From Clostridia bacterium (GTDB lineage Bacteria; Bacillota; Sulfobacillia; SLMV01): a stretch of DNA of 35,459 nt. Location: the NCBI GenBank assembly GCA_003551215.1, contig PUMD01000113.1, positions 1 to 35,459 of the forward strand. Reading direction: 5' to 3'. Position 1 is the stretch's first letter; each line of letters starts with the position of its first letter. Below the pieces are notes generated by a model, which was given only the letters and a program-made list of their open reading frames with translations, searched no databases and was not told where the DNA came from. The position numbers and the translations under genes are program-made. Positions 23,119 to 32,302 of the stretch are shown piece by piece.

Positions 23119-25464
23119 TTACGTAAGCCGGCTGGATAGCGCTTCAAGCAGGTTGAGGTTGTGCACCCGCACCCTGACCGCCAGCATCACCACGGCGGTG
23201 AATATCCCCACCAGTATGCCTGCGATTGCATATGAGCCGGGATTGATAACCGGCGGCAGGTAAAACATCTCAGTCTGCATCATGGACACCAGCAGGTGGA
23301 CGCTGGCTCTGGACAGCGGAATGCCCAGAATAACGCCCGCCGCGGTGGCAAGAATGTTTTCCCGCACCAGCGCCTGATACACTTCTCCCTGGCTGTAACC
23401 CAGGACCCGCATGGAGGAAAACTCCCGCGCGCGTTCCTCTATGCTTACTGACGTGGTGTTGAACAGGATGGCGAATCCCAGCACGCCACCTATGAGTATC
23501 AGCGTGCTGTAGGCGACTATAACCAGTCCCATGAATTCGTCGAAAACATCAATCAGGTCACCGGTGGAGTAGATGCTCGCCACGTTGGCGGCGTTCTGCA
23601 AAGCCGCCTTGACGTCGTCGTTGCTCTGGATCAAAACACCGGTGTGATCATGCTGGCCGGTCAGCCGGTTCATCTGTCCGCGGGACATATATATACCGGA
23701 ACCCAGATACTGGTTTATGACTGCCTGCACCTCGACTGTATGTTCCTCCCCGTCGGTCACGTGCGAGGACAGGGTCAGCCTGTCGCCCGGACCCACGCCC
23801 AGCTCCTCGGCCAGGTATTGGGATATGAGCAGCCCGGAGGCCGGAACCTCAATTATGCCGCCGCGCGCATCTTCAAATCTCTGCAGGGTGGAGTCGGTGC
23901 TGAGGGCGCGCACCACCACGTTGTGTTCGCGCCAGCCCCGGCTTACGTTGAAGGGGTACTCGGCGAAGGGTTCGATCAGCTCCGCCTGGACCAGCTCACC
24001 GACGTGGGAGATCCCTTCACCGCCTACCGGCTGTTCGAAGGAAACGGCATAATCGTACACCTCAAACTCCTCAAACTGTTGTATGAACATGATGTCGATC
24101 ACCCCCAGGGCGTAAAAGGGGAAGAATACCACGGTGAAAGTAAAGGCAACCCCGAGGACGGCGAGGGCAAATCTCTTTTTGTTTCTCAGCAGGTGCCGCC
24201 ACACCAGCTTCCAGGAAAAGGACATCCTCTCCCACAGTCGGGGGAATGAGACCTCAAGGAGGTTCCGCTGCCCGGGAGGAGGAGCAGGCGGGCGCATGGC
24301 ATCAGCAGGCGAAATCTTCAGCACATCGCGCGCCGCCCAGACGCCCGTGCCCCCGCAGAAAATCAGCGTCAGGACGACCCCCACAACGATGAACGTCCAA
24401 TCGTACCGCATCTGCATAAGGGGAAGCTCAAAAAACTCCATGTACAGCTCGGTGGTAGGACCGACAAAGGCGTGTCCGGCAGCCATGCCCAGCGCTGCGC
24501 CAGCAAATCCCAAAAACAGCGCGTACTTGAGGTAGTGCATCAGTACCTGTCGGTTGTCGTATCCCGTGGCCTTCAGAACACCGATTACCACCCGGTCGGA
24601 TTTGACCAGCCTCGATATCAGCATGTATATGATGGCGGCTGCTATGGCCAAAAACACCAGCGGTATGGCGAAGGAAAACTGCTGCAGAAAATCCATCTCA
24701 ATGGAAATCATAAAGTGGCTGAGCTGGTCATCCCGGGTTATGACGCTCCGAAGCCCGCGTCCTTCCATGCGCTCCTGCACTGCATCCCGCGCTTCATCCC
24801 AGCTTACCCCCGGTGCGGTCAGGAAGGTGGCCTCGTTGACCTGACCGGGGACCCCCAGCAAATCCTGCAGGAGGTTCAGGTCCATGTAGGCCACTCCAAA
24901 ATTTGTGTCGTCGGGATAGGGGTTTTTGATGTCCTCGATGGCGTATACAAATTCCGGGCTGTCAACCAGCGCGGAGACCTCCACCGAAAAGGGTTCTCCG
25001 CGGATGATGAGCTCGACTGAGTCGCCGACTTCTATATCGTTGGCCTCGGCGAAGCGGGTCAGAAGCGCCACTTCGCGGCTGCGCCCGCGGGGTAAGGCAC
25101 CCTGCTGAGTCAGCGGACGGTTGAGACGGTTCTCATCGCTTATGCTGACCAGCCGCAGCGTGGGGTGTGTATCTCTGCCGACATCCACCCTTATGTCCGA
25201 GACGATACGGCCTTCGCTGCGGCGTATTTCCGGCAGGTTGTCGAGCCGGTCGATGTAGCCTGACGGTTGATAGGTGAATGACGCAAACACCTCGGCGAAG
25301 GACTGCTGGCGGTAGTACTCGACCTTGGAGACGTGCATGTTTTGATAAACGTTGGTCAAAAGCACCAGAGACAAAAGACCCAGTGCGATTATAACCACCA
25401 GGGCGGTGAACTGCAGCCAGGAGTTTCTGACTGTCCGCAGAAGCCTTCTGTTCAGCGTTTGCAT
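23119..25464 (-). CDS. MacB/FtsX-type ABC exporter permease
   Basis: 781 residues from ATG at 25464, whose A is shared with the ATPase stop codon (TAATG), so translation is coupled. The first transmembrane helix (FTALVVIIALGLLSLVLLTN) is followed by a large extracytoplasmic domain. A first FtsX block comes next (FAIPLVFLAIAAAIIYMLIS ... VIGVLKATGYDNRQVLMHYL), then a second external domain and a second FtsX block near the C-terminus (FSSMRVLGYSQGEVYQALV). This duplicated layout is the ABC3 exporter type used for lipoproteins, peptides or macrolides. By analogy to the left-edge exporter it once worked with an adaptor and a TolC; only a tolC stump remains. The longer open frame upstream lies within the ATPase gene and is spurious. 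Confidence 0.87.
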   Translation of the reverse strand: MQTLNRRLLRTVRNSWLQFTALVVIIALGLLSLVLLTNVYQNMHVSKVEYYRQQSFAEVFASFTYQPSGYIDRLDNLPEIRRSEGRIVSDIRVDVGRDTHPTLRLVSISDENRLNRPLTQQGALPRGRSREVALLTRFAEANDIEVGDSVELIIRGEPFSVEVSALVDSPEFVYAIEDIKNPYPDDTNFGVAYMDLNLLQDLLGVPGQVNEATFLTAPGVSWDEARDAVQERMEGRGLRSVITRDDQLSHFMISIEMDFLQQFSFAIPLVFLAIAAAIIYMLISRLVKSDRVVIGVLKATGYDNRQVLMHYLKYALFLGFAGAALGMAAGHAFVGPTTELYMEFFELPLMQMRYDWTFIVVGVVLTLIFCGGTGVWAARDVLKISPADAMRPPAPPPGQRNLLEVSFPRLWERMSFSWKLVWRHLLRNKKRFALAVLGVAFTFTVVFFPFYALGVIDIMFIQQFEEFEVYDYAVSFEQPVGGEGISHVGELVQAELIEPFAEYPFNVSRGWREHNVVVRALSTDSTLQRFEDARGGIIEVPASGLLISQYLAEELGVGPGDRLTLSSHVTDGEEHTVEVQAVINQYLGSGIYMSRGQMNRLTGQHDHTGVLIQSNDDVKAALQNAANVASIYSTGDLIDVFDEFMGLVIVAYSTLILIGGVLGFAILFNTTSVSIEERAREFSSMRVLGYSQGEVYQALVRENILATAAGVILGIPLSRASVHLLVSMMQTEMFYLPPVINPGSYAIAGILVGIFTAVVMLAVRVRVHNLNLLEALSSRLT

Positions 25465-26171
25465 TACCACACGATCTCCTCTGCGGCGACCGGCTCTGGG
25501 TTTTCCTGCACTTGGGTTATCCTGCCGCTGCGCATGCGGAACACCCGGTCGCCCATGTCTGCCACCGCCAGGTTGTGGGTTATTATGGCAACTGTCGTCC
25601 CGTAATCGCGGTTCAACTCGCGCAAAAGCCCCAGAATCTTGATGCCCGTCTCGTAGTCGAGGGCCCCGGTGGGTTCGTCGCACAGAAGCAGACCCGGGTT
25701 CTTGGCCAGGGCGCGGGCTATGGCCACGCGCTGCTGCTCCCCGCCGGACATCTGCGAGGGGAAGTGCTCCATCCGCTGCTGCAGTCCAACCCTGTCCATA
25801 ACTTCGCCTATGCCCAGAGGCTCGGCCACCAGCTCGGTGGCCAGCTCCACGTTTTCCCGGGCGGTCAGGGCAGAAAGCAGGTTGTAAAGCTGAAATACGA
25901 AACCTATCTCATTGCGGCGGTAATCGGTCAGCTGCGCTTCATCCATCTGCTGAAGGCTGCGCCCCCGGTAGGTAACCTCACCGGAGGTGGGCACGTCCAT
26001 TCCTCCCAGGATGTTCAGCAGGGTGCTCTTGCCGGAGCCGCTCGGGCCGACAATCACGGCAAATTCACCGGGCCACATCTGCAGCGATACGTCCCTCAGT
26101 GCCTCCACCTTCACTTCACCCTGATTGTATATCTTGGTAAGGTGATGAGCTTCGATGATCGGTTCGGCCAC
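25464..26171 (-). CDS. ABC exporter ATPase, MacB/LolD type
   Basis: 235 residues from GTG at 26171, which has GGGAGGGG 5 bp upstream; the open frame runs 69 codons further but the extra part is unlike any ABC protein. Walker A is [12 protein letters not shown], the signature [15 protein letters not shown] and Walker [13 protein letters not shown], followed by the H-loop [11 protein letters not shown]. The short [18 protein letters not shown] segment is typical of the MacB/LolD/FtsE group. It energises the coupled permease. The start lies about 250 bp from a promoter and operator candidate at 26411-26455, so the transcript has a long leader. Confidence 0.92.
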   Translation of the reverse strand: MAEPIIEAHHLTKIYNQGEVKVEALRDVSLQMWPGEFAVIVGPSGSGKSTLLNILGGMDVPTSGEVTYRGRSLQQMDEAQLTDYRRNEIGFVFQLYNLLSALTARENVELATELVAEPLGIGEVMDRVGLQQRMEHFPSQMSGGEQQRVAIARALAKNPGLLLCDEPTGALDYETGIKILGLLRELNRDYGTTVAIITHNLAVADMGDRVFRMRSGRITQVQENPEPVAAEEIVW

Positions 26172-26410
26172 CTGTTTCCCCTCCCTGCGGCAGTTGAAGT
26201 GCGACTGCTTCATGATTGTGGCGGTTCGGTGCTTCGCGGTGCCGACAATCATCTTCTGTGAAATCCGTGGCTTTGGGCCAGGCAGGATATGAGGTTCCCG
26301 CGAAACGTCAATTGCCAAAGTGAGCCACAGCCGCCCATGTTGAGGTGCCTTTTTCTTTGAGCGGCTTATTTTGGTCATCGGACATGTACTTGACCTTCCC
26401 CGGGTGCGCG

Positions 26411-26424
26411 TGAACGCTCACTCA
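26411..26424 (-). promoter_or_regulatory. Partial FadR-box-like operator at the ABC exporter
   Basis: Read on the minus strand, TGAGTGAGCGTTCA has three of the four TGA/TCA triplets of the palindrome at the TetR gene (TGANTGA-N4-TCANTCA) and shares the pattern TGANTGAGCNNTCA with it. It begins one base after the -10 element, covering the expected start site, the same position as at the TetR promoter. Confidence 0.45.
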
Positions 26425-26425
26425 C

Positions 26426-26455
26426 ATAATAAGCAGAGGGTATCTGCACGGTCAA
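26426..26455 (-). promoter_or_regulatory. Promoter of the ABC exporter operon
   Basis: On the minus strand, -35 TTGACC (26450-26455), 18-bp spacer and -10 TATTAT (26426-26431, 5 of 6). It sits just after the stop codon of the DUF917 gene and points toward the ATPase. Confidence 0.55.
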
Positions 26456-26458
26456 TAC

Positions 26459-27568
26459 TCACGAAAGCGGATCTTCATCCAGCAGGCGGCGGCATTCGGC
26501 CCAGTGATCGGGGTTTTTGGCTCCCGCGCCGAGGATAAGCTCATCCCGGCAAACCACCATGATGTGGACTGCGTCGCCGGTTCGTCCGGCCAGCTGGGTT
26601 GCATCCAACGGACTGCCCTGATCATCAAACAGGCAGATAAGATCGGGAAAGCGGGCGTTCATCCCTCCCGGACCCTGCAGGGTCATAAATTCGTTGACCA
26701 CCTCTATCTGCATTTCACCTCCATCGCCTCCGATGCAAACCGTTCCGACGCTGAATCCGGCCCTGGTGACGATGCGCACGTCCTGCAGCCGGCCAGTAGC
26801 TACAACTTCTCCTGCGGTAATCTGCTGCACCGCTTTCATGCGCTTCTGGGCGGTTTCGGCGGCCAGCCACGCCTCCCCCAGCCGCAGGGCCTGGGCAACG
26901 CCTCCCGGCGCTCCGTGCTCCAGCGCGTAGTCTGCAGAAACTGGGTTGCGGGCCACCGCAACCAGTCCGCCGGCCGTCTCGGAGGTGCTGCGGATCACCC
27001 CGGACGCAGCCGGCAGGTCTCCCTGCACGTAGACCTCGCAGTACCTTTCGGCCTGCGGGTCTCCACCGACAGCAGCCTGATGCGAGCGGTAGTCGCTCTG
27101 ATGCTCAAGGCCCATGGCGCCCATGATGCCCAGCGGATGGGCGCGGCCGTTGCAGGGGATATCTGCCAGGCGGATGCCCAGGGCGGCGGCCTGCCACCAG
27201 CCGTTGACAGTGGCGGTGGCGCCGTTTTCGTTGCTTATGAGCACTACTTCCTCCCGGGCAAGCCCCAGCTGGTCGATGAGGTTCTGCACCGACCGCAGAA
27301 AGTCCCGGGGCGTAACCCGGGGAGAGGATGCTCCGGGTGCCCCCACCAGCGAGCAGGTGATGGCGGTGCATTCCGCATCAACTTCGTCGGGAAAAGTGAG
27401 ATAGAGGTCGCCTGCAGAGACGGACAGCAGTCCCAGCCTGGTGCCCATTTCCCGGCTGCCTCCACCGCCGCCCCCCAGAATCGCTCCTCCGGCGACGGCA
27501 GCGTGGACGGAGTCTTCAGTAAGTCTGATGGAGATGGTCACCACTCCCTTCGTATATTCTTTCAACAC
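26459..27568 (-). CDS. DUF917-family protein
   Basis: Up to 369 residues. The first open codon is TTG at 27568, and GTG codons at 27544/27541 lie too close to GGGAG to be comfortable, so the start is uncertain. The DUF917 signature is clear: AVAGGAILGGGGGGSREMG near the N-terminus, VVLISNENGATATVNGW, PCNGRAHPLGIMGAMGL and EVVNEFMTLQGPGGMNARFPDLIC. The family is often found beside hydantoinase/oxoprolinase genes and includes proteins assigned to thiohydantoin desulfurisation; here no such neighbour is seen. No signal peptide. It precedes the ABC operon on the same strand, but a separate promoter lies between them. Substrate unknown. Confidence 0.82.
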   Translation of the reverse strand: MLKEYTKGVVTISIRLTEDSVHAAVAGGAILGGGGGGSREMGTRLGLLSVSAGDLYLTFPDEVDAECTAITCSLVGAPGASSPRVTPRDFLRSVQNLIDQLGLAREEVVLISNENGATATVNGWWQAAALGIRLADIPCNGRAHPLGIMGAMGLEHQSDYRSHQAAVGGDPQAERYCEVYVQGDLPAASGVIRSTSETAGGLVAVARNPVSADYALEHGAPGGVAQALRLGEAWLAAETAQKRMKAVQQITAGEVVATGRLQDVRIVTRAGFSVGTVCIGGDGGEMQIEVVNEFMTLQGPGGMNARFPDLICLFDDQGSPLDATQLAGRTGDAVHIMVVCRDELILGAGAKNPDHWAECRRLLDEDPLS

Positions 27569-27581
27569 AAGCTGAGATCAG

Positions 27582-27606
27582 CCCTGCCCGGTGTCCCGGG
27601 GCAGGG
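27582..27606 (-). other. Hairpin ahead of the DUF917 gene
   Basis: CCCTGCCC (27582-27589) and GGGCAGGG (27599-27606) form a perfect 8-bp stem in the 156 bp between the radical SAM gene and DUF917. Both genes are read leftward, so it could end radical SAM transcripts or be part of the DUF917 leader. No T-run follows on the minus strand. Confidence 0.35.
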
Positions 27607-27724
27607 AAACTGTGAGGGGAAATTTATCCGGATACTTACGGCAGGCAAACTTCCGACGGGCAGCAGCCCAAAAGGCGGCTGAGAGAAATCTCTATGACTG
27701 GAGGGCAATTGCACAGGCGTGCCT

Positions 27725-29116
27725 TCAGGTGGCGAAGTTCTTTTGCAAAAAGCTCATGTATCCTTTTTTACGCAGGTCCCGCATCCACCGGCGCACCGTC
27801 CGCCAGCCGTAGAATCCAAAATACGAGTTGACAAACTGCAGGCGGGCGGCCAGGTTGAGGCATCTGCGCAGAGAATAAAAGCGGGCCAGCTCCTTCATCA
27901 CCTGATACTGCATCTGGTAGGGAGTCATCCGGGCTGGTTTGAAGACCACGTGGTGCCCGTCGTAGTATTCCCACCTGTCGGTGATCAACCGGCCCTCCTC
28001 CCGGAAGTCCTCATAAAGCGGAGTTCCGGGAATGGGGGTAAGCATCATCAGCTGAATGGTATCGATGCCGTGCTGCAGGGCAAAATCGACAGTGCGCCTG
28101 GGGGTTGAGGGGTCATCTGCATCAGAACCAATGACGAACATCCCGTGTATGCGCAGGCCGTGGTGGTGTATGGTCTCTATGGATTCCACCATCTGCTCGA
28201 CTGTCTGGTTTTTTTCGTACTCCTGCAGTGTGGATTGGTTGACGCTCTCGAACCCTATGTGCAGCATGGTGGCTCCCGCCTGCACCATAAGCTGAAGAAT
28301 TTCGGGATCAGAAGCGACATCTGCCCGGACCTGAGCTGACCACTCAATGTCCACGCCGGCGTCGATCATCCCCCGCAGCAGCTTCTTTGTGCGGCTGCGG
28401 TCGGCGGCGAAGTTGTCATCATAGAAGAAAATGACCGCCCCGTCGTGCTCCTTCAGCCTGCTGATGACGTCGGTCACCGGTCGGAACCGGTACTGCCGCC
28501 CAAACAGAGATATCACCGAACAAAAGCGGCACCCGTGCGGGCATCCCCGCGAGGTGTGAAAGGGCAGTATCCGTCTGCTCAGCGGAGACAGCCGCAGGGT
28601 CTCCCAGCCTTCTATCAGCTTCATATCGGGAAAGGGTACGTCTGAGACCTTGACCTTTTCAGCCGGCGAATTGAGCACGGCCTTGCCCCGCTGCCGGTAG
28701 GCCACGCCGGATATTCCTCTGGCATCTCCTCCGGAGGCGAGCGCCTCTATCAGCCTGGGGAAGCTGCGTTCTCCCTCGCCGAGCACGCAGTAGTCGGCGT
28801 GCTGCAGTGCTTCTTCAGGTTCGAATGAGACGTGCGGCCCGCCGAGTACCACCGGCAGGTCGGGGTCGATATCTTTCAGTCTGTCGGCCATATGGTAGGC
28901 GCGGGGGGCAGTGGAAGTTATAGTCGAAATTCCCACCAGGTCGGATTCGGCTACCCTGGACAGCTGGGGAGCCTGTATTTCCTCGACGTAAATCCTGACC
29001 TCGTGTCCGCTGCTCTTCAGAATGGTGCCCAGAATCGGCAATCCCAGTCGGGGTACCTTCACCTTGCTGAACACATGGACTCCCGGCGAGCGCGGCTCTA
29101 TCAGGGTGATTTTCAT
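27725..29116 (-). CDS. B12-binding-domain radical SAM protein
   Basis: 463 residues from ATG at 29116 with AGGGGG some 12 bp upstream. Residues 1 to about 140 form a cobalamin-binding-type Rossmann domain (VPRLGLPILGTILKSSGHEV, LVGISTITSTAPRAY, VVLGGPHVSFEPEEAL, YCVLGEGERSFP). The radical SAM barrel has the cluster motif CPHGCRFC (CX3CX2C) in HTSRGCPHGCRFCSV, then FFYDDNFAADRSR and GFESVNQSTL. The C-terminal 100 residues resemble the DUF4070-like tail of this class. No DxHxxG motif for base-off B12 is evident, as is common in this class. Members carry out methylations or ring rearrangements in lipid and cofactor synthesis; the substrate here is unknown. It is a single-gene unit. Confidence 0.9.
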   Translation of the reverse strand: MKITLIEPRSPGVHVFSKVKVPRLGLPILGTILKSSGHEVRIYVEEIQAPQLSRVAESDLVGISTITSTAPRAYHMADRLKDIDPDLPVVLGGPHVSFEPEEALQHADYCVLGEGERSFPRLIEALASGGDARGISGVAYRQRGKAVLNSPAEKVKVSDVPFPDMKLIEGWETLRLSPLSRRILPFHTSRGCPHGCRFCSVISLFGRQYRFRPVTDVISRLKEHDGAVIFFYDDNFAADRSRTKKLLRGMIDAGVDIEWSAQVRADVASDPEILQLMVQAGATMLHIGFESVNQSTLQEYEKNQTVEQMVESIETIHHHGLRIHGMFVIGSDADDPSTPRRTVDFALQHGIDTIQLMMLTPIPGTPLYEDFREEGRLITDRWEYYDGHHVVFKPARMTPYQMQYQVMKELARFYSLRRCLNLAARLQFVNSYFGFYGWRTVRRWMRDLRKKGYMSFLQKNFAT

Positions 29117-29318
29117 TGACTATCACAACCCCCTAGCTTTATTCGTCGGCGGCGTCTGAGACATATCGCAGTTTGCGCGGACCCTGAATATGCGCAGGCT
29201 GCTGTTATTATGCCTCAATCTTCCGGATTGCATGTCAGAAATCCCAAAGACTGTAGGTTGCTGGGGCCGAGCGTTGCCGGGGGGCTGGCCGCAGGGGTGC
29301 CGGCCGGACCGGGCTCTC

Positions 29319-30269
29319 TCAGTACTGCAGCTGGTAATCAACCTGCCACTTCAGGGGTCGTCCATCGCGATAGCGGCGAAGGTTTTCCGCAAACCGGCGG
29401 GCGGCCTTCTGTGCGTAGTTGGACTGCCGGCCGGCCACGTGCGGCGTGATTACCACGTTGGACATGCCCCAAAGCGGAGAATCGGGCGGCAGGGGTTCGT
29501 CTGCGAAGACGTCCAGGCCGGCTCCGCCGAGATCGTCCTGCTGCAGGGCGCCAATCAGGCTGGGCTGGTCGATGATTTCTCCCCTGGCGATGTTGACGAC
29601 GAAAGCCTGCTGCGGAAGCATGGCCAGCTCTTCGGCCCCTATAAGACCCTCAGTTTCACTGGTCAGGGGGCAGGCAATGACCAGCACATCTGAGCGCTTC
29701 AGCACGACTTGCATCTGCGAGGGCGCGAACAGCTCATCGGTGAATTCAACCTCCTGCTTTGGCCTCCGCTGGATTCCCAGAACTGTCATGCGGAAGCCGG
29801 CCGCTCGACGGGCTATCTCCCGGCCTATGGAACCCAGACCTATAACCCCCATGGTCATACCGGCCAGCTCGCAGCTTCTGCCCGACCGGTCCCAATCTCT
29901 CGTTTGCTGATTCCGCACGTGGCCGGCCAGAGCCCTGCTGTGGGTGAGTATCAGCGCCATGACGTGATCGGCTGCTGTGTTGGCATGCAGACCCCGCATG
30001 TTGGTCAGTATGATCCCCCGCTGCGCCATCTCCTGTTGAGGAAGATAGTCCACGCCAGCGGAGACCACCTGAACCCATTTCAGTCCGCTGGTTCTTTTGA
30101 GCATTTCGGAGTCAAAGGTGCCGTAAATTATATCCGCCCGCTCGATAAGCTGCAGCGCCTCCTGCCGGTCGTCCGCGCAGAGGTAGTCAAATTCTCCGGC
30201 GGCTTTTTGCAGCAGTTTGAGGCCGGCTGACAGCTGGGGGCGGGTTATCACCACAACTTCGCGCCCCAT
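29319..30269 (-). CDS. D-2-hydroxyacid dehydrogenase
   Basis: 316 residues from ATG at 30269 with an ideal AAAGGAGG 6 bp upstream. The NAD-binding motif is MGVIGLGSIGREIARRA. The catalytic Arg is in NIARGEIIDQ, the Glu in LDVFADEPLPPDSPLW and the His in VITPHVAGRQ. This is the D-isomer specific 2-hydroxyacid dehydrogenase family (hydroxypyruvate/glyoxylate reductase, phosphoglycerate dehydrogenase and relatives). There is no C-terminal ACT domain, so it is not a typical SerA. It is close to the short phosphoglycerate-dehydrogenase-like group of unknown substrate. An IS element is inserted 49 bp upstream of its start codon, where its promoter should lie. Confidence 0.9.
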   Translation of the reverse strand: MGREVVVITRPQLSAGLKLLQKAAGEFDYLCADDRQEALQLIERADIIYGTFDSEMLKRTSGLKWVQVVSAGVDYLPQQEMAQRGIILTNMRGLHANTAADHVMALILTHSRALAGHVRNQQTRDWDRSGRSCELAGMTMGVIGLGSIGREIARRAAGFRMTVLGIQRRPKQEVEFTDELFAPSQMQVVLKRSDVLVIACPLTSETEGLIGAEELAMLPQQAFVVNIARGEIIDQPSLIGALQQDDLGGAGLDVFADEPLPPDSPLWGMSNVVITPHVAGRQSNYAQKAARRFAENLRRYRDGRPLKWQVDYQLQY

Positions 30270-30317
30270 CGCGTTCCTCCTTTGGTAGTTTTCGCCTGCA
30301 GCCTTGCGCGCAGGGTG

Positions 30318-30323
30318 GTTAAT
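30318..30323. repeat. Target-site duplication, left copy
   Basis: GTTAAT directly outside the left inverted repeat of the IS element; identical to 32317-32322 outside the right one. Six bp fits the 5-6 bp duplications of the IS1634 family. Confidence 0.8.
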
Positions 30324-30337
30324 CCGAAGTTCCAGAG
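30324..30337 (+). repeat. IS left terminal inverted repeat
   Basis: CCGAAGTTCCAGAG, a perfect match to the complement of the right end. Weak similarity continues inward (both ends have CTGATA about 20 bp further in). Confidence 0.85.
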
Positions 30338-30413
30338 TCTTGCCTGCTGATACTGCCCCATCCCACCGGTGTTTTTGAGTGGTTTTGCCGCAGTGGCAGT
30401 GTCACCTCTCTGT

Positions 30414-32159
30414 CTACAGCCCCTGAGGGGTCAGTTTCACGTCAATGCATTCGAGCAGCTGTCTTTGTCTGGGGGTGGTTTCAGTCAGCATGACGAAGGG
30501 TTCAACATCCTCCATCACCGGCATTTTCACCTCATTGGCGCAGATTGTGCCCAGCTGGCAAAGCAGCGTGGAGAAGCTGTGAACGGTCTCACCATCAGGT
30601 GTCTTTTTGCTCTGCGCCTTCTGCTGCGCCCCCGATGAACGAACCGCGGGCTTGACCGGAGAGTCGTCCTGATGGGCGCCCGGGTGCTCATCATCAAAAA
30701 GGTGAGCCCTCCAGGCCCTGCGCAGGTGCCACTCCACGTAGTATGCCAGCATGCAAAGCAGGATGTGACTGCGCACCCTATCCGGTACCCGATGGTGGAT
30801 GGGACGGACCCGCAGGTCAACCGATTTGAGAGTGCGGAAGGCACGCTCGGCCTGACTCAAAGATTTGTAGCCGGTGACCACCTCCTCTGCCGGCAGCTTC
30901 CCGGCAGGAACGCTGGTCCTTAGTACATATATGCCATCAAGAACCTCCTCCTCGGCTATCGACTCCTCTCTGCGCCGGTAGGAGAAGGAACCCTCTTCAA
31001 TCTCACATTCGAAATGCTTGCCCATCTTGTACCTGTTCAGTTTTCGTCCCAGCTGCTGGCCTATCTTTTCCTTCTTCTTCAACCGCCCGGCCTGCACCCG
31101 TCTGACCAGACCGTCCAGCAGCTGCTCTGTGCTGTGCAGAAGGTCGCAGCGGGTCCTCCTTCTCTCCGCCGCCAAAAGTGGGTTGTAACAGACAACCAGC
31201 CGTTCTCCCGGATAGTCGGGCGACGTTATCTCCGCCATGTTGCGCTCATCAAAGATGGAGGGCTGTATCAGCTGCTGTTGCGCCAGATTCTTGATGGCAT
31301 CAGACCGCAGGGCGCTGATCCAGTCAATCCCCCTGGTGCCCTTCAGCTTGTCTATCTGAGCGCTGGTCAGAAGACCCCGGTCACCGACCAACACCACTCG
31401 GTTCAATCCAAAGCGCTCCTTCAAACGGTGCACCTGGTCGGCCACCGTGGCCGGGTCGGCGGTGTTTCCCCGATACACGTCCACCGCCACCGGGCAGCCC
31501 CTTTTGTCGGTCATGAGACCGTATACCACCTGCCGCTTGCCCTTTTTGCCATCTCGATTATAACCGAAGGCCGCCAGCGGACAGTGAGAACCCTCGTAAT
31601 AGCTGGAGGTAACATCATAAAGCACCAGACCTCCCTCCTGCAGATGGCGGGAGGCCAGTTTCTTTTCTATGAACTTCTGCCGGTCACAAAGCCAGTCCAT
31701 CGCATCGTATATGTCGTTTTCATCCGCATCCTCCACGTCCAAAAGCTGCGGCAGCGTGGTGGTATGCCACCATCTGGTGGTGGCCAGCTTGGTCTGCGGC
31801 TTCAGTACCCTGGCCACCACCAGAGCCTCTATCAGGTCTCTTTCTTTGCTTGGTCGGCTGGCTATAATCTCATGCAGTCCGAGTTTGCGCAGCATCCCTC
31901 GTACCGCCGCAGCATGACCGTGGCTTTTGCTTGTGAGTATCTCGAAACCCTCTTCGGCCGGTACGAACTCCGTCCCCTTGAGAGCGTACTTGATCAGTTC
32001 GATGATCTCGGGGGGCAGTTTGGACACGTTGGCCAGGGTTTCCTGTTTCACCTTCTTTCCCACACGGTAGGAACGGCGGACCAGGTAACTGGTGTAGACT
32101 TTGTCCTTATAATTCTTGTTGATTTCGGCCAGGTACAGGCCTGAGTATTTTTTAGTCAT
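30414..32159 (-). CDS. IS1634-family transposase
   Basis: 581 residues from ATG at 32159; a TTG 51 bp earlier is open but less likely. DDE residues can be placed at D in VLYDVTSSYYEGSH, D in VVLVGDRGLLTSAQ and E in SLSQAERAFRTLKSVDLRVR. The latter is the IS4-superfamily YREK-like region. IRPIHHR-like VRPIHHRVPDRVRSHILLC and the length fit IS1634. The frame is intact, so the element may be active. Predicted -10 TATGAT at 32166-32171 lies so close to the ATG that the transcript could be nearly leaderless. It is read in the same direction as the downstream dehydrogenase, so readthrough could drive that gene. Confidence 0.92.
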   Translation of the reverse strand: MTKKYSGLYLAEINKNYKDKVYTSYLVRRSYRVGKKVKQETLANVSKLPPEIIELIKYALKGTEFVPAEEGFEILTSKSHGHAAAVRGMLRKLGLHEIIASRPSKERDLIEALVVARVLKPQTKLATTRWWHTTTLPQLLDVEDADENDIYDAMDWLCDRQKFIEKKLASRHLQEGGLVLYDVTSSYYEGSHCPLAAFGYNRDGKKGKRQVVYGLMTDKRGCPVAVDVYRGNTADPATVADQVHRLKERFGLNRVVLVGDRGLLTSAQIDKLKGTRGIDWISALRSDAIKNLAQQQLIQPSIFDERNMAEITSPDYPGERLVVCYNPLLAAERRRTRCDLLHSTEQLLDGLVRRVQAGRLKKKEKIGQQLGRKLNRYKMGKHFECEIEEGSFSYRRREESIAEEEVLDGIYVLRTSVPAGKLPAEEVVTGYKSLSQAERAFRTLKSVDLRVRPIHHRVPDRVRSHILLCMLAYYVEWHLRRAWRAHLFDDEHPGAHQDDSPVKPAVRSSGAQQKAQSKKTPDGETVHSFSTLLCQLGTICANEVKMPVMEDVEPFVMLTETTPRQRQLLECIDVKLTPQGL

Positions 32160-32239
32160 GCACCAATCATAGCATGAAACCTCAACCAATACAACTAAAG
32201 TTATCCACAATTTCTGTCTACATATTGCACCAATTCTAA

Positions 32240-32275
32240 GCCCGTAGCCGGCCGTCCGATACGGTAACTACGGGC
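32240..32275 (-). other. Compound hairpin inside the IS, ahead of the transposase
   Basis: GCCCGTAG (32240-32247) pairs with CTACGGGC (32268-32275). An inner CCGT/ACGG stem (32252-32255 with 32261-32264) fills the loop. In a transcript entering the IS from outside on the minus strand this would form before the transposase gene; such structures can limit read-in expression in other IS elements. The role here is inferred. Confidence 0.45.
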
Positions 32276-32302
32276 CTCATTCACCAAATATCAGGTTTTT
32301 CG

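Noticed and set aside
25465..25683. Longer start for the ABC permease
   Set aside because: The extra 73 codons lie inside the ATPase gene in another frame; the coupled ATG at 25464 starts the typical permease N-terminus.
26172..26378. Longer start for the ABC ATPase
   Set aside because: The extra 69 residues are unlike ABC proteins and lack a good ribosome site; GTG at 26171 does have one.
30410..30418. 9-bp direct repeat CTGTCTACA (also at 32214-32222) as the IS target duplication
   Set aside because: Both copies lie inside the element; the perfect inverted repeats with GTTAAT outside them define the true ends.
31014..32144. 376-codon open frame opposite the transposase
   Set aside because: Antisense shadow of the IS transposase with no recognisable domain.
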